From positions 1 through 64,000 of the forward strand of contig JASBRL010000082.1 of the NCBI GenBank assembly GCA_030149475.1: a stretch of 64,000 nucleotides of DNA. Direction: 5' to 3'. Shown piece by piece: positions 36,546 through 48,606 of the stretch. The stretch's first letter is position 1. Each line of letters opens with the position of its first letter. Source of the stretch: Marinobacter sp. GTDB taxonomy: Bacteria; Pseudomonadota; Gammaproteobacteria; Pseudomonadales; Oleiphilaceae. A program made the position numbers and the translations under genes. The notes beneath the pieces are model-generated. The model was not told the DNA's origin, did no database searches, and was given only the letters and a program-made list of their open reading frames with translations.

Positions 36546-37358
36546 ATGAGCAAGCAACGCCGCGACATTCCTGTGTATGAGCACCCGATCATCGAGACTC
36601 ACTGTCATCTGGACTATCTCAAGGACAGGCCATTGCAGGATACGCTGGCCGAAGCGCAGCGGGTCAACATTGAACGCATCATTACCATCGCCGTGTCGCC
36701 TGACAACCTGGCAGCCGTGCGCGAACTTGCCGGCAGCGCAGACTGGGTCTACGGCACCCAGGGGGTTCACCCCCATGACGCCGAGAGCTATAGCGACGAA
36801 GCCGAGGCGGAAATCCGTGCCCACGTGGGCAGCGAGAAGATGGTCGCCGTGGGTGAAATCGGTCTGGACTATTTTTACGATAACGCCGATCACTCCGTGC
36901 AGCAGGAGGTATTCCGCCGTCAGTTGCAGATCGCCTGCGATACTGACCGGCCCGTGGTCATACACAGTCGCGAGGCCGACGACGACACCATCGGAATCCT
37001 GCAGGAATTTGAAAGTACACTGAAAAACCGGGGCGTCATTCACAGCTTCACGTCCGGTCCGGGGCTGGCCCGCTATGCGCTGGATCAGGGGTGGTGCCTG
37101 GGCTTCAACGGCATTTCCACCTTCAACAAGGCGGAAAACGTGCGGGATATTATCCGCATGACGCCCATTGAGCAGTTGCTGCTGGAAACCGACTCGCCGT
37201 TCCTGACGCCGGTGCCCTATCGCGGTCGCGAAAACGCGCCGTTCTACATTCCGTTCGTCGCCGAGAAGATTGCTGACGTCAAGGGCCTGCCGGTCGAGGA
37301 CGTGCTCACGGCGACTTACGCCAACAGCCTGCGCACATTTTTCCCGGAATCGGCATGA
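36546..37358 (+). CDS. TatD family metal-dependent hydrolase
   Basis: A 270-residue TIM-barrel metallohydrolase. Metal ligands appear in IETHCHLDYL, GEIGLDYFYD, PVVIHSREADDD and LLLETDSPFLTPVPYRG. TatD-family enzymes are DNases with 3'-5' exonuclease activity or related hydrolases; which of TatD, YcfH or YjjV it resembles most cannot be settled. It is divergent from the receiver-HDOD gene. Confidence 0.9.
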   Translation: MSKQRRDIPVYEHPIIETHCHLDYLKDRPLQDTLAEAQRVNIERIITIAVSPDNLAAVRELAGSADWVYGTQGVHPHDAESYSDEAEAEIRAHVGSEKMVAVGEIGLDYFYDNADHSVQQEVFRRQLQIACDTDRPVVIHSREADDDTIGILQEFESTLKNRGVIHSFTSGPGLARYALDQGWCLGFNGISTFNKAENVRDIIRMTPIEQLLLETDSPFLTPVPYRGRENAPFYIPFVAEKIADVKGLPVEDVLTATYANSLRTFFPESA

Positions 37359-37609
37359 GCATGCCTGCACGCCTGGTAGTCCGCCGGAGCTGCCAGCGCA
37401 CCAGATGCCCGGTACCGATCTCCGGTTGGCACGCTCGACAATCCAGAAAAAACCACTGACAGATCATACCAAACCCGACCCAGATACGTATAGAATGCAT
37501 ACATGAAATAACACCTGAGTGACGCTGTATTTCGACTCGACCAGGATACAGCGACGGAACACATCGGGCGGAGGGCCACCCGTGTCACCCGCAAGTCTGG
37601 CGTCTTACA

Positions 37610-38818
37610 ATGATCAAACGTATCCCCGTCAACGCGCTGAAGATCGGTATGTACATCGCCGACCTGAACAATGAGTGGATTCCCCACAGCAACAATAAGC
37701 GCCAGGGCATTATCCGCAACGATGCCGTCATCGAGAAAATCGGCAAACTTGGCGTTCACTACGTTTACATAGACAGCAACAAAGGGCTGGACAGCAGCGA
37801 GGGCGAGCCGGCCGAGGAGGTCGACCGGCGCCAGGAACAGGCCCTGCAGGTGGCTGGCGAAGACACGCCCATCGCTCATTATCAACGCTCCCTGGAAGAG
37901 GAGATGTCGGCAGCGCGCGGTGTCCATGAAGAGGCTCAGAGCCTGGTCGGCAATCTGATGCAGAACGTCAAACTGGGCCGGGCGATCGATCTGTCACCCG
38001 TCAACGAACTGGCACACCATCTGCGGGGATCGGTTTTTCGCAACCAGAACGCCCTGTCCTGTCTCGGGCGTATACGCGAGAAAGACAATTATCTGCTGGA
38101 ACATTCCGTCAACCTCAGCGTACTGATGTCGATTTTTGGCAAAGCCATGGGTCATCCCCCCGACGTGCTTCATCAGACCGTCCTCGGAGCGCTGCTCCAC
38201 GATATCGGCAAGATCCTCACGCCCGACGACATTCTCAGCAAACCCGGCCGGCTGACGCCGGAAGAATTCGAGATCATGAAAAACCATGCCCGCCATTCCC
38301 GTGACCTGCTGGCCGACATCGAGGGCATTGGCGAACTCACCGTGCTGACGGCGGCGCAGCATCATGAGCGAATGGATGGCACAGGCTATCCGGAAGGTCT
38401 GGCCGGCGACGCCATCTCGATCCACGGTCGCATGGTGGCGATCGCCGATGTGTACGACGCGATTACCAGTAATCGTGTCTATCACCAGGGCGTCACCCCC
38501 ACCCAGGGCCTGAAAAAACTGCTCGAATGGAGCGGGGACCACCTGGACCCCGAGCTGGTACGGCAGTTTATCCGCTGCATCGGCATCTACCCGATCGGCT
38601 CACTGGTGCTGCTCGAAAGCGGCCGCCTTGGTGTCGTTATTGAAGTCAATGAAGCCGACCAGCGCCTGCCGGTGGTGCGGGTGATGTATCACACCCGCTT
38701 CAACATGCCGATTCTGGTGGAAACCATTAACCTGGCACATCCCGGTGCGCAGGACCGCATACAAAAGGCGGTCGACCCGATTGCCTATGGCATTGACGTG
38801 CGGAAGTTTCTTTACTGA
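37610..38818 (+). CDS. HD-GYP domain cyclic-di-GMP phosphodiesterase
   Basis: A 402-residue protein with an N-terminal DUF3391-type domain (1-70; KRIPVNALKIGMYI), a linker, then an HD-GYP domain (about 150-345) with HDIGKI, HHERMDGTGYPEGL (the GYP signature) and ADVYDAITSNR. The metal-binding residues look complete, so it should hydrolyse c-di-GMP. A C-terminal beta-rich tail follows. It stands alone, 250 bases after the tatD-like gene. Confidence 0.92.
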   Translation: MIKRIPVNALKIGMYIADLNNEWIPHSNNKRQGIIRNDAVIEKIGKLGVHYVYIDSNKGLDSSEGEPAEEVDRRQEQALQVAGEDTPIAHYQRSLEEEMSAARGVHEEAQSLVGNLMQNVKLGRAIDLSPVNELAHHLRGSVFRNQNALSCLGRIREKDNYLLEHSVNLSVLMSIFGKAMGHPPDVLHQTVLGALLHDIGKILTPDDILSKPGRLTPEEFEIMKNHARHSRDLLADIEGIGELTVLTAAQHHERMDGTGYPEGLAGDAISIHGRMVAIADVYDAITSNRVYHQGVTPTQGLKKLLEWSGDHLDPELVRQFIRCIGIYPIGSLVLLESGRLGVVIEVNEADQRLPVVRVMYHTRFNMPILVETINLAHPGAQDRIQKAVDPIAYGIDVRKFLY

Positions 38819-38898
38819 CCCAGTGAGCGGTAAACGCTACGGGACTTTACGCTCGTTGGCATGACAACCACATTCCGTCAGACATTGGCCATGACCTG

Positions 38899-39810
38899 TT
38901 ACGGCACCAGCGACAGGAACAGCCCCATCAGGACCGGCGAAATGAACGACAGAATAAACCCCGAGGCAATGGCGACAGGTACACAGGCCAGGCCCCCGCT
39001 GGAACGGATCACAGGCAGCGTGAAGTCCATAGCCGTGGCGCCACCGTAGCCGATCGCAACCGCGGGACGCTGGCGAATGATCAGCGGAATGATGGCCAGG
39101 GCAATAATTTCCCGAAGCGCATCGTTCAGAAAGGCCACCCCGCCCCAGGCTGGCCCCAGCGCCTCCCCGACCACGATACCGGAGAGCGAGTACCAGCCAA
39201 AGCCCGACGCCAATGCCAGCGTCTGTTGCCACGGCACACCCAGCAGCGGCACCAACACCACACCGGCCACCATCGAACTGACTGCCACACTCAGCGCTAC
39301 CCCCACACCCTGGCGATTCATCAGCAGTCGCCGCAGCGACATACCCGCGCTGCGCAGTTGCAGACCTATCAGGAACAGCAACAGCATTAGCGCCCAGGTG
39401 GCCAACTCCTCGGCCATGGGCACTGACGGCAGCAGATAGTGTCCGACCAGCAAACCCGATAACACGGCAGCCAGCGGTTTGGCAGCGGACAGGAACAGAC
39501 GCCGGTAGCCGGGAGGTGGTACCTCATCGTTCGGGTCGCAGGTCATGGGCTGCCACCGGTGCCAGAGCCAGAGTGCCGCCAGGTTAAACAGCAACAGGGC
39601 GATCACCAGACTCGCGACCTGACTGGCCATCGCACCGAGCTGGTTCCACAACCGGTCCATCTGGCCCAGGCCTATCCCCAGCAGCAACAGGATGAGGTAG
39701 ACCAGCCCATTCACAGTGTGATGAACCAGCCCTATCAGGCCCCGATGACGAAGGGCAACGGCAAAACCGAGGAATAAGGGCACCAGAATCAGCAGGGCGT
39801 CAATCAGCAT
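38899..39810 (-). CDS. lysO: Lysine exporter LysO family protein
   Basis: A 303-residue polytopic membrane protein with about eight hydrophobic helices. It matches LysO/YbjE, which exports L-lysine; LLLFLIGLQLRSAG, FGWYSLSGIVVGEALGPAWGG and AIGYGGATAMDFTLPVI are the family motifs. Length is close to E. coli YbjE (299). It is monocistronic and convergent with the HD-GYP gene. No lysine riboswitch was noticed upstream. Confidence 0.88.
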   Translation of the reverse strand: MLIDALLILVPLFLGFAVALRHRGLIGLVHHTVNGLVYLILLLLGIGLGQMDRLWNQLGAMASQVASLVIALLLFNLAALWLWHRWQPMTCDPNDEVPPPGYRRLFLSAAKPLAAVLSGLLVGHYLLPSVPMAEELATWALMLLLFLIGLQLRSAGMSLRRLLMNRQGVGVALSVAVSSMVAGVVLVPLLGVPWQQTLALASGFGWYSLSGIVVGEALGPAWGGVAFLNDALREIIALAIIPLIIRQRPAVAIGYGGATAMDFTLPVIRSSGGLACVPVAIASGFILSFISPVLMGLFLSLVP

Positions 39811-39882
39811 CGCGGTCTCAATAAAAAAGGGCAGGCGGTGAGTCAGTTTCCCGGACTGGAAAACCTCAAACCCGGCTGGCAG

Positions 39883-40254
39883 TCATTCGAGGGGCTCATA
39901 CTGATCAGGATCAAACGGGTAGCGGCCGGTGCTGGTATCCCGGTCACGGCGAATGGACCGGGCCAGACGCTGGGCAACCACCGACCAGACCACATGCGTG
40001 TCCGGACGTGCATCGTAGCTCTCGCCCAGCAGACTGCCGGCGACCGCCCTCAGCGCCGCCTCCGCCTGAGCAGCACTGCGGTACGGCCCCTGACAGCGAT
40101 GGTGTTCCGGCGGATGTTCGTCCGCGCCGCTCATGGCCACCAGTGTCCAGATATCGTCACTGACATTCTTGATGTGGAGCTCGACACGGCGCTCACGACG
40201 CCCCAACACCAGGGCGCGCAGTGGACTTCGACCATGAAAGTAATGCAGTTTCAT
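39883..40254 (-). CDS. Hypothetical protein
   Basis: A 123-residue soluble protein, rich in Arg, His and Asp, with no signal peptide or membrane segment. I do not recognise the family. QAEAALRAVAGSLLGESYDA resembles an amphipathic helix. It follows the DUF2288 gene on the same strand with a 60-base gap, so they may be co-transcribed. It starts at ATG 40254 with a weak ribosome binding site. Confidence 0.6.
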   Translation of the reverse strand: MKLHYFHGRSPLRALVLGRRERRVELHIKNVSDDIWTLVAMSGADEHPPEHHRCQGPYRSAAQAEAALRAVAGSLLGESYDARPDTHVVWSVVAQRLARSIRRDRDTSTGRYPFDPDQYEPLE

Positions 40255-40314
40255 CCAGCCTTCTTCACTTGTAGTTGGCGGCGGCCCCGGAAAGACACGT
40301 GCGCGCCATGCTCT

Positions 40315-40647
40315 TCAATGCACTCTTCTATCCAATACCTCGTGACGATCCTGAACCAGCACCCAGGGCGCCACAACCACCGCCCACAACTCCGTGTTAT
40401 GGTCATACCAGTTCTGGGCCAGCGCCGGAGATACCTCGCCGACAAGGTCGGCCGCCAGCCACTCTTCAAACAGGGCCCTGTTGTCGGCCGTCAGCTCAAC
40501 CGCCACATCAAGCAGATCCAACGATGGTGCCACCTTGACCACGTGCCCCCGGGCAAAATAGGTCTGCAGGTCATGCCAGGCGATCTGCGAGGTTTCCAGG
40601 TTCAGCTTTGCCTTGAGCTCGTCCCGTGATGTCGAGGTGGGTGACAT
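40315..40647 (-). CDS. DUF2288 family protein
   Basis: A 110-residue cytosolic protein of the DUF2288 family: LNLETSQIAWHDLQTYFARG near residue 15, then VVKVAPSLDLLDVAVEL and the terminal LWAVVVAPWVLVQ. Function is unknown. It is followed by an unrecognised gene. A frame on the same strand at 40251-40469 is a shadow. Confidence 0.8.
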   Translation of the reverse strand: MSPTSTSRDELKAKLNLETSQIAWHDLQTYFARGHVVKVAPSLDLLDVAVELTADNRALFEEWLAADLVGEVSPALAQNWYDHNTELWAVVVAPWVLVQDRHEVLDRRVH

Positions 40648-40703
40648 ACTGTCTCTCTATCAGTTTGATCAGATGGTCCGTTCACACCTGTGCCCAAACG
40701 CAA

Positions 40704-40736
40704 ACGCTGACAGCCCGGCTTTCAAGCTGTCAGCGT
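40704..40736 (-). terminator. Terminator-like hairpin after acnA
   Basis: A perfect 11-base stem, ACGCTGACAGC and GCTGTCAGCGT, with an 11-base loop, lies after the acnA stop on the minus strand, followed by TTGCGTTT. It probably ends the acnA transcript. Confidence 0.65.
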
Positions 40737-40789
40737 CTCACGATCGCCCGGCGGCGACAAGCGATGAACCCCGCCGGGCCGGCCTGCGA

Positions 40790-43552
<2,763 letters not shown>

Positions 43553-44028
43553 GTTCGCCTCCTGGCTGCTGATCATGGGTGATCGTGATGGAAACTCAGG
43601 GCGCTGCGAGCGCCACAACTTTGGTCAGGATGTATCAGAAGTCCCCCGATTAAAAGTCGGTACTGCGTCCGTGCAGCACACGCGGTTACCCGCCAGGTTC
43701 ACACCGCGCGAACCTGACTGGCGGGCCCCACATCGGTCCTTCAGCCCGGCTTCTCTGACGCACAACCAATTTACCGAGCGTAATATAATAACTATTGCAC
43801 TGTTTGGGTGGACTTCAACCGTGGCGTCATGAATGTTCAGTATCAGTCCCGTGAATACCGGGTATATTTACGGCTCTGGTGATCGCCGCAGAGCCGGGCA
43901 TCCCGCTGTATAACATCACCCTATCATCATACGCCTGTTCAGACCGTTCGGCTGCCAATACCGGCGGCTCGCCGGCATCGCCATTTTTGCGACAGAACCG
44001 CTGGTCGCACCCCGTCGCATCTGCGATC
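43553..44028. other. Divergent intergenic region between acnA and the zinc-finger/membrane gene
   Basis: AT-richer stretch around 43760-43800. A perfect TATAAT -10 box lies on the plus strand at 43784-43789, but the -35 position is poor (CACAAC). It may drive the downstream membrane-protein gene. The open frame from 43879 in this region precedes the likely ATG at 44029 and is not clearly coding. Confidence 0.4.
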
Positions 44029-45519
44029 ATGGCCGCTCATTTGCTACCAGCGACCCATGACGGACCAGTGAAAAACGACTGTCACTACCATCCTGGCGAC
44101 CCCGCGAAATGGCATTGTGGAGAATGCCAACGCCATTACTGCGTTGCCTGCATGCCCGATGCCGATATGCGTCGACGTCATGGGCCATGCCCCCATTGTG
44201 GCAAGGCAATGCGATACCTGGGCGCGGCCACCGAGGTTGTGCCATTCTGGAACCGCCTGTCGGCGTTCTTCCGCTACCCGTTTCATATGGACCCACTGAT
44301 CGTCATTGCGATCTGCACGCTTGTTCCCGCCTTGCTCGGGCGAAACCTGATCGGTTTGCTGATTACCCTGATGCTGCTACTGGCACTGTTCAAATACACC
44401 TATACCGTCATTCGCCACACAGCCGAGGGCCACATGAAGCCGCCGCCACTGGCGACGGCATTCAGTGGCAGCGGCTTTGCTATCGTGATTCTCCAACTGG
44501 TGGTGTTTGCCCTCATGGGCGGTCTTATTTTCAGTGCCGGCGTGGTCGGCGGGCCGTTTCTGGCCATGCTCGCCATGGCTTTTGTCGTGCTTGCGTTGCC
44601 CGCCAGCATTATGGTGCTGGCAATGGAGCATTCCGTGAGCGCCGCGGTCAATCCCATGAACCTGGCCCTCATGATCTCGCGAATCGGCTGGCCCTATTTT
44701 CTGCTCTATGGCTACATTGTTCTGCTGACCCTGGCATCGGGTGCAGCCCAGGATTTTGCGGTAAATCATTTTGAGCCGGGTCTGGCCCAGGTCATTGCCG
44801 GTTTTCTAAACAGTACCTTTACCCTGGTTCTGTTTCACATGCTGGGCTATCTATTGTTTCAGTATCAGGAAGAACTCGGTTTTGCCAGCGATCTGCAGGA
44901 CTCGCCAGACGGTGACCCGGACGGGCCGCGTGATCGCATCCGTCGGATTGATGCAGATATCGACATCAACCTGAAGGACGGCAACTATGACCGGGTACTG
45001 GTGATCCTTCAGGACAGCCTGCAACGGGAGCCAGCCAACACTCACCGTCTGGGGCAACTTTACCGGTTACTCAGCGCCCGCCACGACACCGTGGAACTGT
45101 ATCGCTACCATCCACGCCTGCTGGGCTGGCTGGCCAGTTGTAACGATGCCGAAGGGCTGGTCGAACTGCTGGCTATTCTGGAGAAGCTCGAACCGGGTTT
45201 TCACCTGGAGGACGCGGAACTGAGCGTGCGCTGTGCCCGCCTGCTCTACCAGCACGGCGAGTACCGCGGGGCACTGCGGCTTCTGCGCGACTGTCACAAG
45301 CGGTTTGCGGACCATGAACAACTGGCCCCGGCCTGTCTGCTGGTCGCCCAGACACTCGCCAACGGCCTCGATCAGTGGGAAAAAGCCACCGCCTATCTGA
45401 ACTTCATCGGCAAACGGTGTCAGGGGCATCCGATTCATGATCAGCTGGATACCTATCTGGCTCAGGCGGCCAGTCGCAAGCCACTCAAGAGCCCCCGGGC
45501 CAGCGTTGACACCCCGTAA
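44029..45519 (+). CDS. Zinc-finger/multi-TM/helical-repeat protein of unknown function
   Basis: About 496 residues. The N terminus has a B-box-like zinc-binding module (CHYHPGDPAKWHCGECQRHY, then CVACMP and CPHCG). About six transmembrane helices follow (roughly residues 80-290), including IVIAICTLVPALLG and GFAIVILQLVVFALMGGLIF. The C-terminal 180 residues are soluble and helical, resembling tetratricopeptide-type repeats (NYDRVLVILQDSLQREPANT, HGEYRGALRLLRDC). The start is uncertain; ATG 44029 is used, and a GTG lies at 44068. I do not recognise a characterised homolog. It is convergent with a rhomboid gene of similar general design. Confidence 0.7.
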   Translation: MAAHLLPATHDGPVKNDCHYHPGDPAKWHCGECQRHYCVACMPDADMRRRHGPCPHCGKAMRYLGAATEVVPFWNRLSAFFRYPFHMDPLIVIAICTLVPALLGRNLIGLLITLMLLLALFKYTYTVIRHTAEGHMKPPPLATAFSGSGFAIVILQLVVFALMGGLIFSAGVVGGPFLAMLAMAFVVLALPASIMVLAMEHSVSAAVNPMNLALMISRIGWPYFLLYGYIVLLTLASGAAQDFAVNHFEPGLAQVIAGFLNSTFTLVLFHMLGYLLFQYQEELGFASDLQDSPDGDPDGPRDRIRRIDADIDINLKDGNYDRVLVILQDSLQREPANTHRLGQLYRLLSARHDTVELYRYHPRLLGWLASCNDAEGLVELLAILEKLEPGFHLEDAELSVRCARLLYQHGEYRGALRLLRDCHKRFADHEQLAPACLLVAQTLANGLDQWEKATAYLNFIGKRCQGHPIHDQLDTYLAQAASRKPLKSPRASVDTP

Positions 45520-45542
45520 CGGGCCCGGCCCGCCAATAACCG

Positions 45543-46991
45543 CTACAGTGATGGCAGTAACTCACGGTAATGGCGGGCTTTGGGGAGCATCTGGCGTTTC
45601 TCGAATTCCTCGGCCAGCAGGCGGCAGGCCTCCGGAATCAGGGTGGTATCGGCGCTCGAACGCAGCCGCTCGAAAGCCTTCTCGGCATTCTTGAGATCAT
45701 CGTGACGCAGGCAGGCAAACAGCACGCGGTTGTGATCCTCCGCAGACAATGGCTCGTTAGCCGCGCCTCTGGAAAGATACTCCTGCCAGACCTCCACCAG
45801 CCGCTCCCACTGATGATTCGACAGTGTCTGCTGCATCAACTCACGGGCGCGATCCCGGTAGGCGGGCTGGTCCGGGCGCAATTTGGCAAGTTGATACAGG
45901 TGTTCCAGCAGGACGGGCCGGTCGGGATACTGCTTCCGCAACGCTTCAAACTGGGGCTGTGCAAGCCTGAACTCCATGCGGGCAATACTTGCCATGGCCT
46001 GGGCATAGGCAGCGGTGAAACGCTCGTCCAGCTCGCCTTCTTCCGGTTCAAAAAAGGTTTCACGAACCTGTAACCAGCTCTTGCCAAGCGCAAGCACCAG
46101 CGCCGCCCCGGCCAGCAGACCGCCGGCATGGGCCATGTACGCCACACCGGGCGCATCACCGGACCAGTAATCGTAGACTTCCTTGGCCACCCAGACCGGC
46201 AGCAGCGCCAGTGCGGGCGCGCGAAAATAATCGAAATAGACGCCCAGAAAATAGAAAAACCGTATCCGGCGAATGCCATAAATGGCCACATACATGCCCA
46301 TCAGCCCTGAAATCGACCCGGATGCGCCCACCAGCGGCACCGGGCTGTTCAGGGAAAATGCCGTAAAGACCAGCCCGGACAGAACGCCACACAGCAGATA
46401 GGCCAGCAGAAACCGCCCGGCACCCAGGGCTTTTTCCACGGTGAACCCGAGCAGAAACAGAAACACCAGATTGCCTATGATGTGGCCCCAGCCCCCGTGC
46501 AGAAACTGGTAAGTAACGAGATTCGACAGATGCAGGCTGGCGGGCGTCAGGCCAAGCTGATTGGCGCTGAGCCGGTCCATGAATTCCTGCTGGATAGGCA
46601 ACCGTTGTTCCTGCCAGGCCTGCTGCTGGCCAGGTGACCAGATCAGCGACCGGTTTGTTTCCATGTAGTGGAAAAAGGCCCGGTCGGACAGCATCTGAAC
46701 GGCCAGCCAGACCCGGGCATTGCTCGCCACGGCTTCATCCACGGCCTGCAGGTCCCGGACCCGTGCCGACTCGCCCTCAAGCTCGATCTGACGCTGCAGA
46801 TAGGTCTCATAGACCGGGGTTTCCAGTTGCAGCAGGTTGGTATCGAGATACCGCTTGACCGCCCCCGCCATCAGCCGGGGATCGTCACTCTGATAAAACA
46901 GAAAAACCAGCAGGCAGGTCAGCATCAAGCCCAGCGTCATCCAGGGCGGGCGTTTCCAGTTAATGGTGTTCTCGGCAGGGATGATCAGCAT
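45543..46991 (-). CDS. Rhomboid family intramembrane serine protease with helical-repeat tail
   Basis: A 482-residue protein. The rhomboid core (about 150-315) has HGGWGHIIGNLVFLFLLG, the catalytic Ser in VGASGSISGLMGMY and the catalytic His in YMAHAGGLLAG. An N-terminal helix (17-33) and a roughly 100-residue soluble segment precede it. A soluble tail of about 160 helical residues (TPR-like; AYAQAMASIARMEFRLAQPQ) follows. It probably cleaves membrane substrates within the inner membrane. Its start is ATG 46991. Confidence 0.9.
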   Translation of the reverse strand: MLIIPAENTINWKRPPWMTLGLMLTCLLVFLFYQSDDPRLMAGAVKRYLDTNLLQLETPVYETYLQRQIELEGESARVRDLQAVDEAVASNARVWLAVQMLSDRAFFHYMETNRSLIWSPGQQQAWQEQRLPIQQEFMDRLSANQLGLTPASLHLSNLVTYQFLHGGWGHIIGNLVFLFLLGFTVEKALGAGRFLLAYLLCGVLSGLVFTAFSLNSPVPLVGASGSISGLMGMYVAIYGIRRIRFFYFLGVYFDYFRAPALALLPVWVAKEVYDYWSGDAPGVAYMAHAGGLLAGAALVLALGKSWLQVRETFFEPEEGELDERFTAAYAQAMASIARMEFRLAQPQFEALRKQYPDRPVLLEHLYQLAKLRPDQPAYRDRARELMQQTLSNHQWERLVEVWQEYLSRGAANEPLSAEDHNRVLFACLRHDDLKNAEKAFERLRSSADTTLIPEACRLLAEEFEKRQMLPKARHYRELLPSL

Positions 46992-47122
46992 TGGTTGTCA
47001 CAATTGCCCACAATTGACCTTTCCGGGTCTGTTTTTTACCACAGCTTTGCCCGCATTTCGCGCTGAAATGAACCCTGAAGCTCGCAACCTGCGAGCTATT
47101 CCACAGAAAAGGAGAATCAGCG

Positions 47123-47908
47123 ATGTCCTACCCATTTTATCCTGGTCGACGCCCGTCGATACCGTCACGGTATCGCCTGCTGGTCGGCGCGGTTCTGCTC
47201 GGCACACTTGCCGGCTGCGCGGGCAACCGGCAGCCGGCAGCCACCGCAAAGGCCTTGCCAGCCCCGACAGACCACCGGGCACTTGCCGAATCCGGCAAAC
47301 AACCCGCCGACGCCAGTGCAGATGCAGATGCAGATGCAGATGCAGATGCAGATGCAGATGCAGATGCCATGATGATCGACCATCCGCCAATTGCGGCGAC
47401 CAGCCCGAATAGCAATAGTCTGCCCCGGCAGCCGGAACAACCGACCAAGGACACTGACATGACCGTACTCGTACTGGACAACCCCGAACTGATGGCCCAG
47501 TCGGCTGCACTGGCCAAGGATTCCCTGCACTCACTCAAGGACACCGGCGATTCAGTCCGTAAACCGCACCAGATGCGTTTTCACTACGGCTTTGACAAGC
47601 ATCGCCTGAGCGATGCCGACCGGGAGATTCTGCGAGCCCATGCCGCCTATATGAAGGCTCATCCTGACGTTACGATACAGATAGACGGGCATGCCGATAA
47701 CCTCGGCAATGAGGAGTACAACAATTTTCTGTCACGATTGCGGGCAAACTCTGCCGCCAAGGTTCTCAAGGCCGAGGGCATTCGTGACAGTCGCATCAGG
47801 ACCCTGGGCTGGGGCAGCCACAAACCGCTGGCCACCCCCGAAGACCATGCCGCCAACCGTCGTCTGGAACTAACGTACCACAGCGAGCAGATGGCACGGG
47901 CGCAGTAA
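47123..47908 (+). CDS. OmpA-family lipoprotein with an (Ala-Asp)n tract
   Basis: A 261-residue protein. Lipoprotein signal: hydrophobic stretch LLVGAVLLGTLAGC with the lipobox Cys near residue 33. A linker carries eight Ala-Asp dipeptides (residues about 66-81), and the C-terminal OmpA/Pal-type peptidoglycan-binding domain (about 145-255) shows MRFHYGFDKHRLSDADREIL and DGHADNLGNEEYN. It is likely anchored in the outer membrane and contacts peptidoglycan. The linker is encoded by a hexanucleotide repeat. The ATG has an AAAGGAG ribosome binding site. It is divergent from the rhomboid gene. Confidence 0.85.
   Translation: MSYPFYPGRRPSIPSRYRLLVGAVLLGTLAGCAGNRQPAATAKALPAPTDHRALAESGKQPADASADADADADADADADADAMMIDHPPIAATSPNSNSLPRQPEQPTKDTDMTVLVLDNPELMAQSAALAKDSLHSLKDTGDSVRKPHQMRFHYGFDKHRLSDADREILRAHAAYMKAHPDVTIQIDGHADNLGNEEYNNFLSRLRANSAAKVLKAEGIRDSRIRTLGWGSHKPLATPEDHAANRRLELTYHSEQMARAQ
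47318..47365 (+). repeat. Eight tandem GCAGAT hexanucleotides within the OmpA-like gene
   Basis: The unit GCAGAT is repeated perfectly eight times, encoding alternating Ala-Asp. Slippage would change linker length by two residues without frameshift, so it could be a length-variable tract. Confidence 0.97.
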
Positions 47909-47978
47909 CCAGGACCGGAGCCGTCAACGCGCGGGCAGGTCTTTTCAACATCGGGCGAACCAGGGATGGCGAAGCCCG

Positions 47979-48380
47979 TCAGCCGTTCACCTGTACGACA
48001 TTCCAGACCACCAGCACAGCCATGGCAAGCATTGCCAGCCAGGTACACACGGTACCGATCAACCGGGCCCGATGCGGTCCTCCCTGCCCCCGGACCATAC
48101 CCCAGGCATGTAACAGACGGCCGACCGTGAACACCATGCCGACCCAGTAGATGACCAGCGACCCGACCCCGTTCATTTCGCCGATGGCCATCAGGATGAG
48201 CGCCAGCGGCGCGTATTCAACCAGGTTACCGTGGGCCCTGACAGCCGCCTGAAAATCAGGATTTTCGGTGGTCCCCAGGCTCTGTCTGAACTTGAGCCTG
48301 AACATCGAGATACGGCAGGCCAGAAACAACATCAGTACCGCCAGCACGCTGGCAAAAATTGCGGTAACCGGAATAATCAT
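47979..48380 (-). CDS. MAPEG family membrane protein
   Basis: A 133-residue protein with four predicted helices, matching the MAPEG family of membrane-associated eicosanoid/glutathione-type proteins. The motif RAHGNLVEYAPLALILM (E/N-x-x-E-Y-x-P) is diagnostic. Bacterial homologs are of unknown function. It is transcribed alone; its leader runs into repeat copy B. Confidence 0.9.
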   Translation of the reverse strand: MIIPVTAIFASVLAVLMLFLACRISMFRLKFRQSLGTTENPDFQAAVRAHGNLVEYAPLALILMAIGEMNGVGSLVIYWVGMVFTVGRLLHAWGMVRGQGGPHRARLIGTVCTWLAMLAMAVLVVWNVVQVNG

Positions 48381-48406
48381 GAATCAACGAACCTCTGACT
48401 GAGTTT

Positions 48407-48553
48407 AGGGAACCTGATTAAGTCTATTGGCGATTCTGCACATGTTGAGAGGCTCAGTGGCAAGGCGCGGTCCGCCGGTAATGGCCAATGCCCTTGCCAG
48501 GAATCGTAACGCGGCCAATGAGCCTCTCGACGCTTGCCTGCAGGGGCTCTCCA
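48407..48553 (-). repeat. Dispersed palindromic intergenic repeat, copy B
   Basis: The inverted counterpart of copy A. Its tail at 48407-48437 begins AGGGAACCTGATTAAGTCTA and matches the reverse complement of 108-140; the head GCAGGGGCTCTCC lies at about 48541-48553. Inner arms GTTGAGAGGCTCA (48444-48456) and TGAGCCTCTCGAC (48519-48531) pair with one mismatch. Sequence between the arms differs from copy A, so only the ends and palindromic plan are conserved. Confidence 0.7.
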
Positions 48554-48606
48554 TCCTGGGTCGTCCGATGTGCGCCGTGGCCGTGATCAGCTCAGATCGG
48601 GCATCT

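Noticed and set aside
40251-40469. Possible frameshift within the DUF2288 gene, suggested by an overlapping frame
   Set aside because: The 110-residue frame already ends at the family's usual WVLVQ C terminus, so no frameshift is needed.
47123-47908. OmpA-like lipoprotein as the OmpA-type accessory (PdsO) of the sortase system
   Set aside because: It is about 2 kb from the remnants with unrelated genes between, and has a lipobox and a repeat linker; nothing ties it to the sortase locus.
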